A DNA stretch of 64,000 nt from Archangium primigenium. GTDB taxonomy: Bacteria; Myxococcota; Myxococcia; Myxococcales; Myxococcaceae. Shown in pieces: positions 1 through 10,674 of this stretch. Both the position numbers and the translations under genes were made by a program. The notes beneath the pieces are model-generated. The model was not told the origin of the DNA. It worked only from the letters and a program-made list of their open reading frames with translations, and ran no database searches. The stretch covers positions 8,303,224 through 8,367,223 of the forward strand of contig NZ_JADWYI010000001.1 of the NCBI RefSeq assembly GCF_016904885.1, read 5' to 3'. Position 1 is the stretch's first letter, and every line of letters starts with the position of its first letter.

Positions 1-1137
1 CGCGCGGTGTTCGGCATGGACTTCGTGGACTGCGTGCCGCTGCGCGCGGAGGCCGGACAGGTGGAGGGCGTGGCGTACGTGCTGCCCTTCTCGCCGAACT
101 TCCACGCGCGCCAGACGCACCGCGTCTACCTCAAGGACATGCTCCTGTCCGAGCGCGCGGAGAACCTGCTGCCCGACTGGGCCTTCTTCGTGCGCTGCGT
201 GGTGAACGCCCAGGAGCTGCGGCCCACGGCCAGCCGCGAGGCATTCTACGAGGACGCCACGCTCGCCCGCGCCCGCGCCGCGCTCGGGCAGTGCCTGCGC
301 CAGTACCTCGTGGATCTCGCCACGCACGAGCCGCGCACGCTCCAGCGGCTCATCGCCCTGCATGGCCTGTCGGTCAAGGCGCTCGCCCTGGACGATGACG
401 ACTTCTACCGGCTCGTCATCCACTGGCTGCCCTTCGAGACCACGCTGGGGATGATGACGCTGGAGCACTACCGCCAGGCCTCGTCCACCGTGCGCTACGT
501 CACCACCCTGGACACCTTCCGCCAGGTGTCCCGGGTGGCCGCCGCCCAGGGGCTGTGCATCATCAACGCCGCCTACACCCATGACGCCGCGCTCCTGGAG
601 AAGCTGCCCCGGGTGCTCGAGGACACGCGCGTGGAGCTCTTCTCCGCCGCCCAGCTGCCCCAGGGCTTCGAGGAGCTCACGGCCGAGGAGCGCGACGGCG
701 TCTCGCGGCTGAGGCGCGTGGCCGAGGAGGCGCTGGCGTCCTTCGACTGCGAGGTGAGCCTCAAGAAGTTCCTCCCCACCGAGGTGCCCACGCTCTATGG
801 CGACGTGGAGGAGGGCCCCTTCCGGCGCGACCTGGAGCGCGCGCGCGAGGAGTCCGACTCGCTCTACGCCTCGCTGCTCGAGGGCGCCCAGGAGCCCGAG
901 GCGCCCGAGGCGCGGCCCCAGCTGTGCTTCAACCTGCGCAACCCCGTGGTGCGCCGGCTCGCCCGGGTGCGCGACACCGCCCAGCTCCGGCTGTCCGTGG
1001 AGATGCTCTACGTGCAGGCCCTGCTGCTGGGCCACCGCCCGCTCAACGCCCGGGAGATGGCGCTGCTCAACCGGGGCCTGCTCGGCCTCATCGAGGCGAA
1101 GCTCGTCGACGACGAGGACTCCGGAGGTCTGCATTGA
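1..1137 (+). CDS. HSP90-family molecular chaperone, C-terminal part (5' end outside the window)
   Basis: The reading frame is open from the first base, so the N-terminal ATPase domain lies outside the window and only about 378 residues are seen. The visible part has HSP90 middle-domain character: a conserved RVYLKDMLLSE stretch followed by RPTASREAFYED, the region that contacts ATP gamma-phosphate in HtpG, then a helical C-terminal segment. It resembles the divergent HSP90 proteins of actinobacteria and myxobacteria more than classical HtpG, and it lacks a eukaryotic MEEVD tail. It should act as a cytosolic ATP-driven chaperone. The next gene starts inside its stop codon, so the two are translationally coupled and the downstream protein is a likely partner. 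Family assignment is fairly secure; clients are unknown. Confidence 0.85.
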   Translation, partial: RAVFGMDFVDCVPLRAEAGQVEGVAYVLPFSPNFHARQTHRVYLKDMLLSERAENLLPDWAFFVRCVVNAQELRPTASREAFYEDATLARARAALGQCLRQYLVDLATHEPRTLQRLIALHGLSVKALALDDDDFYRLVIHWLPFETTLGMMTLEHYRQASSTVRYVTTLDTFRQVSRVAAAQGLCIINAAYTHDAALLEKLPRVLEDTRVELFSAAQLPQGFEELTAEERDGVSRLRRVAEEALASFDCEVSLKKFLPTEVPTLYGDVEEGPFRRDLERAREESDSLYASLLEGAQEPEAPEARPQLCFNLRNPVVRRLARVRDTAQLRLSVEMLYVQALLLGHRPLNAREMALLNRGLLGLIEAKLVDDEDSGGLH

Positions 1138-2258
1138 GCGGCGAGGATTGGCGGGCGCGGCTGGAGGAGCTGCTCGATCGCGCCTCGGAGCTGGAGCCCG
1201 GCGAGGCCAAGGTGATGACGCTGGAGGAGGCGGCCCGGCTGGCGGATGCCCACGGGGAGACGGGGCTCGCCTATGACGTGCGCGACGCGCTCATCGACGC
1301 GGCCACCTTCGGCGGCTTTCCGGACCGGGCCCTGGCGGCCTTCGCCTGGTGCCGCGCCCAGCAGCAGCGCGACCCCGAGCGCTTCGAGCCCGAGGGGCTG
1401 CTCTGGAAGCAGAAGTGGATCGTCGGCCGGCTCGACGAGTTCCCCCACATCAGCCGCCAGCGGATCGAGGAGGCGCTGGAGGACGCGGCGCGGGGCTTCG
1501 AGAAGGCGGGCGCGGGCGAGCGCGCGATCCTCAAGCTGCGCTACCAGACGGCCCAGGACATGGGCGACACGGAGCGCGCCACGGCGCTGTGGGCCCAGTG
1601 GCGCAAGGCCCCGAGGGATCACCTCACGGACTGTCTGGCGTGCGAGCTCGACGACGAGCTGGACCATCCGCTCTCGCAAGGCGACTACGCGCAGGTGGTG
1701 CGCAAGGCCCAGCCCCTGCTGGATGGCCGCCATGCCTGCGCCGAGGTGCCCCACCAGACGCTGGGCAGCGTCCTCTACCCGCTCTTCAAGCTGGGCCACC
1801 TGGAGCAGGCGCGCGACTGCCACCTGCGCGGCTATGCCCTGGTGCGCGACAACCGGGAGTTCCTCGCCACCGTGGGCGAGCACCTGGAGTTCCTCGCGCT
1901 CACGGGCAACGTGGCGCGCGGCCTGCGCCTGCTCGAGCGGCACCTGCCCTGGGCCCTCACGCACGCGAGCCAGCGCGACCGCTTCTCCTTCCACGCGGCC
2001 GCGCTCGCCCTGCTGGAGCGGCGGCTCGTGGAGGGTGAGCCCCGGGTGACGCTCGCCCTGCCCCGTGCCTTCCCGCTCCACGCCCCCGAGGGCGTCTACG
2101 ACACGCGGGCGCTGCGCGACTGGTTCGCCCTCCAGGCGGAGACGATCGCGGCGCGGTTCGACACGCGCAACGGCACGGCGCGCTTCCGGGGCCTGCTCGA
2201 GCGCACGCGCACCCTGGGCGCCGAGGCCCGCCCCTTCCCCATCGACGTCCCGGATTGA
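1134..2258 (+). CDS. TPR-like helical-repeat protein coupled to the HSP90 gene
   Basis: A 374-residue, almost wholly alpha-helical protein. The start is a TTG at 1134 that overlaps the upstream TGA by 3 bases. A strong ribosome site (GGAGGT, 1123-1128) lies five bases upstream, which decides this start over longer in-frame extensions. Repeating blocks of about 34-40 residues with the small/large hydrophobic spacing of tetratricopeptide repeats are visible, for example around LEQARDCHLRGYALVRDN and LLERHLPWALTHASQRDR. No signal peptide or membrane segment is seen. Overlap with the HSP90 gene suggests a dedicated co-chaperone or a client of that HSP90. That partnership is inferred from position only. 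Confidence 0.75.
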   Translation: MSGEDWRARLEELLDRASELEPGEAKVMTLEEAARLADAHGETGLAYDVRDALIDAATFGGFPDRALAAFAWCRAQQQRDPERFEPEGLLWKQKWIVGRLDEFPHISRQRIEEALEDAARGFEKAGAGERAILKLRYQTAQDMGDTERATALWAQWRKAPRDHLTDCLACELDDELDHPLSQGDYAQVVRKAQPLLDGRHACAEVPHQTLGSVLYPLFKLGHLEQARDCHLRGYALVRDNREFLATVGEHLEFLALTGNVARGLRLLERHLPWALTHASQRDRFSFHAAALALLERRLVEGEPRVTLALPRAFPLHAPEGVYDTRALRDWFALQAETIAARFDTRNGTARFRGLLERTRTLGAEARPFPIDVPD

Positions 2259-2318
2259 AACGGTGGTAGTTTGCGCCCCGTCTTTCCCGGGATGAACCCG
2301 GGACCAGGGGGATGCCAC

Positions 2319-4085
2319 GTGTCTGTCCAGCGGTCGCTCGTTTCTCTTGTCCTCGCCTCCACGCTCTGGGTGGGTTGTGGTCCCGGCGAGCCTCCCGCGC
2401 CAGCGACCCCCGTCCCGACCCCGGAAGCGCCTGGGAACGACGTCACCCCCGAGCCCCGGCCGACCGAGCCGGCTCCGGGTCCCGGCGTCCAGGAGCCCCG
2501 TCCCCCCGTCCCGGACCAGGGTCCCCCCGCCACGGATGCCGGTGTTCCCGACGCGGGCCCGCCCGACCTCGACGCGGGCCTTCCGGACGCGGGCGGTCCG
2601 GACGCGGGCTCCCTCGTGGTGCACGGCAGCCACCTGCTGCACTACCGCACGGACGTGGCGGACTTCACCCAGCCCCGCTCCCCGCCGTCGACGGGCATCC
2701 AGGCCTTCGCGCTCGAGTCCGGGGGCGGCCTGCGGCCCCTGACGGTGGCGCTGGCGGCGGACGGCTCCTTCCGCATCCCCGACGCGCCCGCGGGGCAGTA
2801 CTACCTGCGCTACGGCACGCTCCACCTGCTCACCGACGCGCGCTCCGTGAACCTGGATGGCTATGAGCTCGGCCGTCAGGACGCGCAGCCCGGCGAGGCC
2901 CTCTCCCCGGCGACCCTCACCGCGTACAACCTGCCGCCGCCGGAGTTCGACAGCTTCCCCACGGTGCAGGCCATCAGCTCCAACCTCGGGCTGAGCGCGT
3001 ACATCGACCTCGAGGAGGCCGTGCCGGGGGGCGCGACGGCGATCGTCGACCGCCCCGCCACCTATTCCCAGTACTACCCGGCCAACCCCGTGCGCCTGGA
3101 CGCCTCGCGCGGGGACTACCAGTACATCACCACGTTCGCGGAGCGCAGCACCGGGGCCGGCCTGTTCTACTCGGCGGTCGACCGCTACTTCACCCAGGGC
3201 GGGCTGAGCATGAACCCGGGCACGCCGCTCGTCGTGCGCGGGGAGCTGCTCGAGTCCCGTCCCCGCACGCTGGTGTTCGACTGGTGGCGCTCGCGCTTCG
3301 AGGCCTACCGCCACCAGGTGAGCACCCAGGTCGTGCGCAGCGCCCAGTACTTCACCGTCTCGCCCACGGCGTGGAGCGCCGACCACTGGTACGGCTACGT
3401 GGGAGACCTCATGTCCACCGCCGCCATGCAGGGCTACAGCGACGAGCGCCTGGTCTTCAGCTACGGCAACCCCTACCCGTTCAGCTGGGGCGAGGTGCTC
3501 ACGCTCTCCCACAACTTCCAGGTCAACCTGCGGCTGCCGGGCACCACCTCGGGCTCCATCAGCGTGGGCCTGGCCGACACGCGGCCCATCGCGCACGTCT
3601 CCCCGCAGCAGCCCTTCGCCCCGCGCATCACGCCCGCGCAGGACGTGACGGTGGACGGGGTCGACGCCCAGCAGGCCCGGACGCTCGGCTCGCTCACGCC
3701 GACCGTGCGCTGGAAGGCGCCGCTCGTGGGCACGCCCTCGGCCTACCGCGTGCGCGTCTCGCGCCTGTCCGCGAGCGGCACGCGCACCGTGGCGACCCAC
3801 GTGGCCTACCTGTCCACGAAGGACACCTCGGTGACCGTGTTCCCCGGCATCCTCCAGCCCGGCCAGACGTACCTCTTCACGGTCATCGCCTACCTGACGC
3901 CCGGCATCGACCTGGCGACGAACCCCTACGGCCACCAGCGGCTCACGGACGTGGCCGACGCGGACGCGATGAGCGCCCCGCTGACCACCCCGGCGGCCCT
4001 GGCGGGCGAGAAGGCCCGCCTCGCCGTGGAGCCCGCGCCCGGTGAGTCCGCGGCCCTGGAGCTCAAGGCGCCCCGGGCCCGCTGA
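2319..4085 (+). CDS. Secreted lipoprotein with Asp-Ala-Gly linker and fibronectin-III-like C-terminus
   Basis: 588 residues from a GTG at 2319, with AGGGGGA six bases upstream. An N-terminal hydrophobic segment ends in LWVGC, a lipobox-like site that lacks the usual Leu at -3. A Pro-rich stretch and several Asp-Ala-Gly repeats follow, a linker style very common in myxobacterial surface lipoproteins. The central part (roughly residues 100-430) is not recognised. Residues from about 450 look like a beta-sandwich of fibronectin-III type (TVRWKAP, YRVRVSRL, GQTYLFTVIAY). It is probably anchored in the outer membrane or at the surface. No enzymatic motif was seen. It converges with the aldo/keto reductase gene 25 bases away. 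Confidence 0.75.
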   Translation: MSVQRSLVSLVLASTLWVGCGPGEPPAPATPVPTPEAPGNDVTPEPRPTEPAPGPGVQEPRPPVPDQGPPATDAGVPDAGPPDLDAGLPDAGGPDAGSLVVHGSHLLHYRTDVADFTQPRSPPSTGIQAFALESGGGLRPLTVALAADGSFRIPDAPAGQYYLRYGTLHLLTDARSVNLDGYELGRQDAQPGEALSPATLTAYNLPPPEFDSFPTVQAISSNLGLSAYIDLEEAVPGGATAIVDRPATYSQYYPANPVRLDASRGDYQYITTFAERSTGAGLFYSAVDRYFTQGGLSMNPGTPLVVRGELLESRPRTLVFDWWRSRFEAYRHQVSTQVVRSAQYFTVSPTAWSADHWYGYVGDLMSTAAMQGYSDERLVFSYGNPYPFSWGEVLTLSHNFQVNLRLPGTTSGSISVGLADTRPIAHVSPQQPFAPRITPAQDVTVDGVDAQQARTLGSLTPTVRWKAPLVGTPSAYRVRVSRLSASGTRTVATHVAYLSTKDTSVTVFPGILQPGQTYLFTVIAYLTPGIDLATNPYGHQRLTDVADADAMSAPLTTPAALAGEKARLAVEPAPGESAALELKAPRAR

Positions 4086-4110
4086 GGCCGCGAGCGCCCC
4101 CCCACCGGAG

Positions 4111-5109
4111 TCACGGCCGCTGGGGCGGGCTCGCCGTCCGGGCGGGGTCCCGCTCGGCGATGGGGCCGGTGATCTCGTCGATGCGGCGCAGCACCTCGGG
4201 GCTCAGCGTCACGCCCGAGGCCTTCACGTTCTCCTTCACCTGCTCGGGCCGCGAGGCACCGATGATGGCGGAGGAGACGTTGGGGTTGTGCAGCACCCAC
4301 GCCACGGCGAGCTGCGCCAGCGACAGCCCGGCCTCCTGGGCCACGGGCTGGAGCTGCTGCACGCGCGTGAGGACCTCGTCGCCCAGGTAGCGCTTGACGA
4401 AGCTGGCGCCGCCCTTGTCGTCCGTGGCGCGGCTGCCCTCGGGCGGCTTGTGGCCCGGCTTGTACTTGCCCGTGAGCACGCCCTGCGCGATGGGCGAGAA
4501 GACCACCTGCCCCACGCCCAGCTCCTGGGAGGTGGGCACCACCTCGGCCTCGATGACCCGCCACAGCATGGAGTACTGGGGCTGGTTGGACACGAGCTGG
4601 AAGCCCAGCTGGCGGGCCAGGCGCACGCCCTCGCGCAGCTGCGCCGCCGTCCACTCGGACACGCCGATGTAGAGCGCCTTGCCCTGGCGGACGACGTCGG
4701 CGAAGGCCTGCATCGTCTCTTCCAGCGGCGTCTCGTGGTCGTAGCGGTGCGCCTGGTACACGTCCACGTAGTCCGTCTGCAGGCGCCGCAGCGAGCCGTG
4801 CAGGGACTCGAGGATGTGCTTGCGCGACAGGCCCCGGTCATTGGGTCCGGGGCCCGTGGGCCAGTACACCTTGGTGAGGATCTCCAGGCCCTCGCGGCGC
4901 TGGCCGTGGAGCGCCCGGCCCAACACGGCCTCGGCGCGCGTGCCGGCGTAGACGTCCGCCGTGTCGAAGGTGGTGATGCCCTCGTCCAGCGCGGCGCGCA
5001 CACACGCGAGCGCCGCCTCCTCCTCGACCTGCGACCCGTGGGTCAACCAGTTGCCGTAGGAGATCTCACTGACCTTCAGTCCACTCCTGCCCAGGAAGCG
5101 AAAGTTCAT
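4111..5109 (-). CDS. Aldo/keto reductase, Kv-beta-subunit-like branch
   Basis: A 332-residue (alpha/beta)8 oxidoreductase of full family length. The four catalytic positions are present: D49, Y54 (FDTADVY), K80 (ILTKVYW) and H121 (YQAHRYD). The C-terminal NADPH-binding pattern is also present (AIIGASRPEQVKEN). The early part (RSGLKVSEISYG, YAGTRAEAVLG) is typical of the AKR family that includes voltage-gated potassium channel beta subunits and E. coli YghZ-like methylglyoxal reductases. It would reduce aldehydes or ketones with NADPH in the cytosol; the substrate is unknown. It stands alone, 26 bases from Tex on the same strand, so co-transcription behind tex is possible. Confidence 0.9.
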   Translation of the reverse strand: MNFRFLGRSGLKVSEISYGNWLTHGSQVEEEAALACVRAALDEGITTFDTADVYAGTRAEAVLGRALHGQRREGLEILTKVYWPTGPGPNDRGLSRKHILESLHGSLRRLQTDYVDVYQAHRYDHETPLEETMQAFADVVRQGKALYIGVSEWTAAQLREGVRLARQLGFQLVSNQPQYSMLWRVIEAEVVPTSQELGVGQVVFSPIAQGVLTGKYKPGHKPPEGSRATDDKGGASFVKRYLGDEVLTRVQQLQPVAQEAGLSLAQLAVAWVLHNPNVSSAIIGASRPEQVKENVKASGVTLSPEVLRRIDEITGPIAERDPARTASPPQRP

Positions 5110-5135
5110 GCGCCGGACTTAACCCGGCGCTCCGC

Positions 5136-7436
<2,301 letters not shown>

Positions 7437-7625
7437 GGCGACCTGGACCCTACACCATCCCACACGCCCTGGCGAGAGGCCGGCGACTCCCAGAATGACC
7501 GCCTGGTGACAACAGACACCGGTAAAAAAGGGAGTCCTCCAGGCCGAGGGTGGCAATGGCCTGGGCCCGCCGTGCGTAACCGCGCGGAACTCGGCTGGAA
7601 GGAGCGCCCGGCGTGTGCGTCCGCG

Positions 7626-7641
7626 TGGCATGTGGAGTGCA
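7626..7641 (+). promoter_or_regulatory. Candidate sigma-54 (-24/-12) promoter
   Basis: TGGCATGTGGAGTGCA has GG and GC dinucleotides at exactly the spacing required for sigma-54, with one mismatch in the -12 TTGC block and one in the -24 block. It lies 52 bases before the GTG of the small helical-protein gene at 7694. Sigma-54 promoters are common in myxobacteria. No enhancer site was identified, so this is only a candidate. The rest of the 257-bp divergent region (7437-7693) shows no other clear element. Confidence 0.3.
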
Positions 7642-7693
7642 TGGAAAATTCCAACCCGGCGATCCCACCCTCCGCCGAGCCCCGGAGTTTCCC

Positions 7694-8035
7694 GTGACGC
7701 GTCCCACCCTCTCGAACCTCGCCGCCATCGACACCCGGGACAGCCGGGATCGCCAGAGCGTCCAGGTGCAGCGGATCTCCGAGGGCATGCGCAAGGGGAC
7801 CATCAGTGCACAGGACGGGTTGAATCTGTTGCGCGAGCAGCAACGCATCTCGGCGGTGCGGCAGGAGGTCGAGGGCCTGCGCAAGCCCGCCGGCGAGGGC
7901 GCCGCGAGCGGCCAGGAGACCCACCAGCGCGAGGAGAAGCTGCGCGCGGTCATCGAGATGCAGGCGCGCAGCGAGCGCGCCATCACGCGGGCGGAGGAGA
8001 ACGGCACCCAGGAGCCGCTGGCCCGCGCGGGGTGA
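7694..8035 (+). CDS. Small charged helical protein of unknown function
   Basis: 113 residues from GTG at 7694, with GGAG at 7684-7687 six bases upstream. The protein is hydrophilic and strongly helical, with a heptad-like region (residues about 25-100) rich in Glu, Arg and Gln that may form a coiled coil. A conserved-looking core, RISEGMRKGTISAQDGLNLL, is reminiscent of small proteins seen in myxobacteria. No signal peptide, cysteine motif or catalytic motif is present. It converges with the PH-domain gene 16 bases away. Function unknown. Confidence 0.6.
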   Translation: MTRPTLSNLAAIDTRDSRDRQSVQVQRISEGMRKGTISAQDGLNLLREQQRISAVRQEVEGLRKPAGEGAASGQETHQREEKLRAVIEMQARSERAITRAEENGTQEPLARAG

Positions 8036-8051
8036 GCTTCAGACGAAGCGC

Positions 8052-8483
8052 TCAGGGAGTGGGCGCGCGGGGGGGCGGCTTGCCATCGACCGCCGCCTTG
8101 ATGAGCTTGAAGAAGCGCTCGCCGTCGGCCGCCTGGGCCTTGGGAATCTTGAAGGACAGGGGGGCGCTCACCATCACGTGCTCGACGAGCTGGGTGTGGC
8201 CGTCCACGCCGATCTTGATGTCCGCGTCGAGGTCGAACGTGCCCGCGCTCTCGTAGGAGACGTACTTGATGCCCTTGAGGGGGAAGTACTTGTACTCCTT
8301 CTTGGCGCCGGTGATGCCCTGCACGTCGACGGCGAAGAGCCCGCGATCGGTGACGACGATCTCGTCCCGCATGAAGCGGAACACGGCGAGCACCTGCTCT
8401 CCGTCTCCCAGGAAGCGCTCGACCTGGTAGGCCGACTTCCCCGAGACCTCCGCGTTGCCCATCATCTTGTCGAAGAGACCCAT
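8052..8483 (-). CDS. Bacterial PH-domain protein (bPH_1/DUF1696 type)
   Basis: 143 residues beginning MGLFDKMMGNA, the characteristic opening of the bPH_1 family (related to the N-terminal part of Bacillus YvbH). The body is a single beta-barrel pleckstrin-homology-like domain: conserved GDGEQVLAVFRFMRDE, VTDRGLFAVDVQGITG and a terminal helix. No membrane segment. Family members are often adaptor or stress-related proteins with no known ligand. Start ATG at 8483 with AGGA upstream. It lies just downstream of the Imm52 gene on the same strand (34-bp gap), so it may be read through from the toxin operon, though it looks like a housekeeping-type gene. Confidence 0.85.
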   Translation of the reverse strand: MGLFDKMMGNAEVSGKSAYQVERFLGDGEQVLAVFRFMRDEIVVTDRGLFAVDVQGITGAKKEYKYFPLKGIKYVSYESAGTFDLDADIKIGVDGHTQLVEHVMVSAPLSFKIPKAQAADGERFFKLIKAAVDGKPPPRAPTP

Positions 8484-8517
8484 GACCCCTGTTCCTTTGG
8501 CGTGAATCCCGCCGAGC

Positions 8518-9249
8518 CTAGGCGGGAGGCGGGAGCGCGATGAGGCCGGCGCGGTCCAAGCGTTCGCGGATGGACGCCGTGAACGCCACATGCTCGGGAT
8601 TGCCCGCCGACAGGGGCTCGGAAGAGAGGACCAGCAACCACCCGAGGTCTCCCACCGGCTCGATGCGCACCGGCGCGGGCAGAGGAGGAAGCGCGCCCAG
8701 GCGCCGGGACAGGTACGTGAGCCAACCCACGCGGACCTCACCCTCCTGCTTTCGCGTGGCCTCGACCATCTCGGAGGAGCTGACCATCGCGTAGTCCGGC
8801 TCCCAGGCCGTGGCCATGCGGGTGAGGATTCCCGTCATCACGGGCTCGGTCAGCAGCCGTTCTCGAACAGGGCCCTGTCGGATGGGATTGAACAGACAGA
8901 AGTTCATCATCCCAGGGGAGTACCCACCGCAGGACAAGTGGATTTCACTGGCATCCCGCTTCGCATTCCAGAGGATCCGACTGAATCCCAGTGGCTCAAT
9001 GACTTTCTTTCCCCTGTCTGTTCGGCTCCTGCTCTTCTCCAGCAGCGCCGCGAGGAAGCGCTCGTCCGTGGAGACAGAATGGCCTGGCGCGCCGCGCGGA
9101 ACACCGGGACCGCCACTGTACCAATGGGTAAAAGTCGGATCGCATTGCGCCAGCCCTTGGAAGAAGCGCGACAGACGCCGCGCGCACTCCGCCGCTGTTT
9201 CCCGACGAGCTCCCCAATAAGCCCCCACGTAGTGGTCATCCGTCATCAT
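8518..9249 (-). CDS. Imm52-family immunity protein
   Basis: 243 residues (two adjacent ATGs at 9249 and 9246; GAGGG just upstream). The N-terminus (YVGAYWGARRETAAECARRL) and the central region (PLGFSRILWNAKRDASEIHL) fit the Imm52 family, a cytoplasmic immunity family found beside Tox-REase-5 nucleases. No signal peptide is seen, consistent with protection inside the cell. It begins 7 bases after the stop of the upstream toxin lipoprotein gene, the classic toxin-then-immunity order, so it should neutralise that nuclease. Specificity is inferred from pairing. Confidence 0.85.
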   Translation of the reverse strand: MMTDDHYVGAYWGARRETAAECARRLSRFFQGLAQCDPTFTHWYSGGPGVPRGAPGHSVSTDERFLAALLEKSRSRTDRGKKVIEPLGFSRILWNAKRDASEIHLSCGGYSPGMMNFCLFNPIRQGPVRERLLTEPVMTGILTRMATAWEPDYAMVSSSEMVEATRKQEGEVRVGWLTYLSRRLGALPPLPAPVRIEPVGDLGWLLVLSSEPLSAGNPEHVAFTASIRERLDRAGLIALPPPA

Positions 9250-9256
9250 CACGCCC

Positions 9257-10654
9257 TCACTGCCTGGGTGGGGTATGGCGAACGTCGATGCTCCTCCAGT
9301 CGTACCGCTGGAAGAGCCGACGAAGAAAATCGGCGACCTTGGCATCCGCCACATGCCAGATCACGGGAATCCCAGACTGAATGGACACGTCTCGCTGCCG
9401 CTTCGCCTGTTCCATCATCTGGTCGAACTTCCCCGAGTTCCTGTACCAGTACTTGGGCGTCCCGTCCGCGTTGAAGAAAGCGCAGTAGCCCGGGCCCTTG
9501 GCCTCGAGCAACACCGTGCCCGTGAAGCCATCGAATTCCACGTCTTCCACCATGTACACCCACCACGCCGGGCGCCCCGTCACCTGCGCCTGAAACGCCA
9601 GCGCCTCCTCGGAGGTCGTGGTGGGCGTCTTGTACGTCCAGTGGCCCGGTCCCGGGCGGCCCGTCTTCCCGGAGGGAGCTCGCGCCATGTGGAGCACCGT
9701 GAGCGCCCCCGGGCGCGCCAAGGCGGCGGACCCCGACCCCACGCGAACCGCGGCCAACGTCAACTCGCCCCGCGCGGAGAGCGACAACGCGGGCAGTTCC
9801 GCGCCCAGCCCGCCCAGCCGCCCCACGGCCCCCGTACCGGGGCCCAGCAAGCAGAGCACATGCGTGGACAGACGCGCCGCCTCGCGGATCTGCTCCTGCC
9901 GGGATATGGCGCCGTAGCGCGCGAGGTACTCGGGTGACGAGGCGATGAGGTGCGCGACCCCGCTCGGCAGTTGCGCGAGGCCCTCCACGCTCCGGATGGG
10001 ATGTCGCACCGTCTCCGCGAGCGCGACCGCCATCTCCCCCACCGCGTCCTGGGCCCCATCCAGGGCCGCGTTGAGCCAGTCCCGCTCCAGGCCCAGTTCC
10101 GCGACGGGGGGACCCTCCGCGCGCCGCAGGGCCTCCGTCGCCGGGTAGAGGACGCCTCCGTGCGAGACATAGAAGTCGCCCACGACGAGGTGCCCCACCC
10201 GCCATTGGCCATCGACCAGGAGCACCGGGCCCCTGCGCTGGAGCGGATGCCCCCCGAGCGCCGTCACCAGGTAGCCATCCGGACGCACCAGCACCAGACG
10301 CTCGAAGCGCTGCGCCCGCCGCTGGAGCTCGGCGTGGACCACCGGCTCGCCACCCTGGAGCACTTCGCTCAACAGCCACGCGAGCACTCGCCGGGGTGCG
10401 AAGGCACGCGGGGTGAGCGGTGTCCGCGCCAACGCCGCCCACAGCGCGCGCGCCCGCTCCAGGTCCAGCGCCGTGCCCTCGGCGTGCCAGACGTCTGGAG
10501 CCAGCCCGCTGGCCTCCTGGACCTGGAGGAAGCCATTCCCGGGCGACGCGGGAAAACCTCCCGCGCCACCTTCGTGAGCGGCGAGCGTGGCGCAGCCGCT
10601 CGCCCCCAGGCACCACACCGCCAGCCACACCCCGAGCAGTGCGCGGCCTCGCAT
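9257..10654 (-). CDS. Lipoprotein polymorphic toxin with C-terminal Tox-REase-5 nuclease domain (SitA-like)
   Basis: 465 residues from ATG at 10654 (GGAGAGG upstream). An N-terminal lipoprotein signal ends in LGASGC (lipidated C21). Residues about 25-330 form a delivery region rich in Arg/Leu with no obvious catalytic site. The last ~135 residues form a Tox-REase-5 domain of the PD-(D/E)xK fold, with D375 and E384-A-K386 as the likely metal-binding core. The architecture (lipoprotein signal, variable C-terminal nuclease, adjacent immunity gene) matches SitA toxins, which Myxococcus passes between siblings by outer-membrane exchange. The precise Sit subfamily (possibly SitA6) is not certain. 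It lies 20 bases behind the TonB-operon lipoprotein gene, so it may be co-expressed. Confidence 0.85.
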   Translation of the reverse strand: MRGRALLGVWLAVWCLGASGCATLAAHEGGAGGFPASPGNGFLQVQEASGLAPDVWHAEGTALDLERARALWAALARTPLTPRAFAPRRVLAWLLSEVLQGGEPVVHAELQRRAQRFERLVLVRPDGYLVTALGGHPLQRRGPVLLVDGQWRVGHLVVGDFYVSHGGVLYPATEALRRAEGPPVAELGLERDWLNAALDGAQDAVGEMAVALAETVRHPIRSVEGLAQLPSGVAHLIASSPEYLARYGAISRQEQIREAARLSTHVLCLLGPGTGAVGRLGGLGAELPALSLSARGELTLAAVRVGSGSAALARPGALTVLHMARAPSGKTGRPGPGHWTYKTPTTTSEEALAFQAQVTGRPAWWVYMVEDVEFDGFTGTVLLEAKGPGYCAFFNADGTPKYWYRNSGKFDQMMEQAKRQRDVSIQSGIPVIWHVADAKVADFLRRLFQRYDWRSIDVRHTPPRQ

Positions 10655-10674
10655 GGGGTGCGCCTCTCCGTGCA

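Noticed and set aside
1008-3935. Very long antisense open frame (975 codons) on the minus strand over the TPR and lipoprotein genes
   Set aside because: It is a shadow of high-GC coding DNA: Arg/Gly/His/Val-rich with no domain, and it crosses two well-supported plus-strand genes with ribosome sites.
8484-8517. Search for a duplicated 3' end flanking the Tox-REase-5/Imm52 pair
   Set aside because: Only 34 bases separate Imm52 from the PH-domain gene and they do not match the 3' end of the upstream lipoprotein gene.
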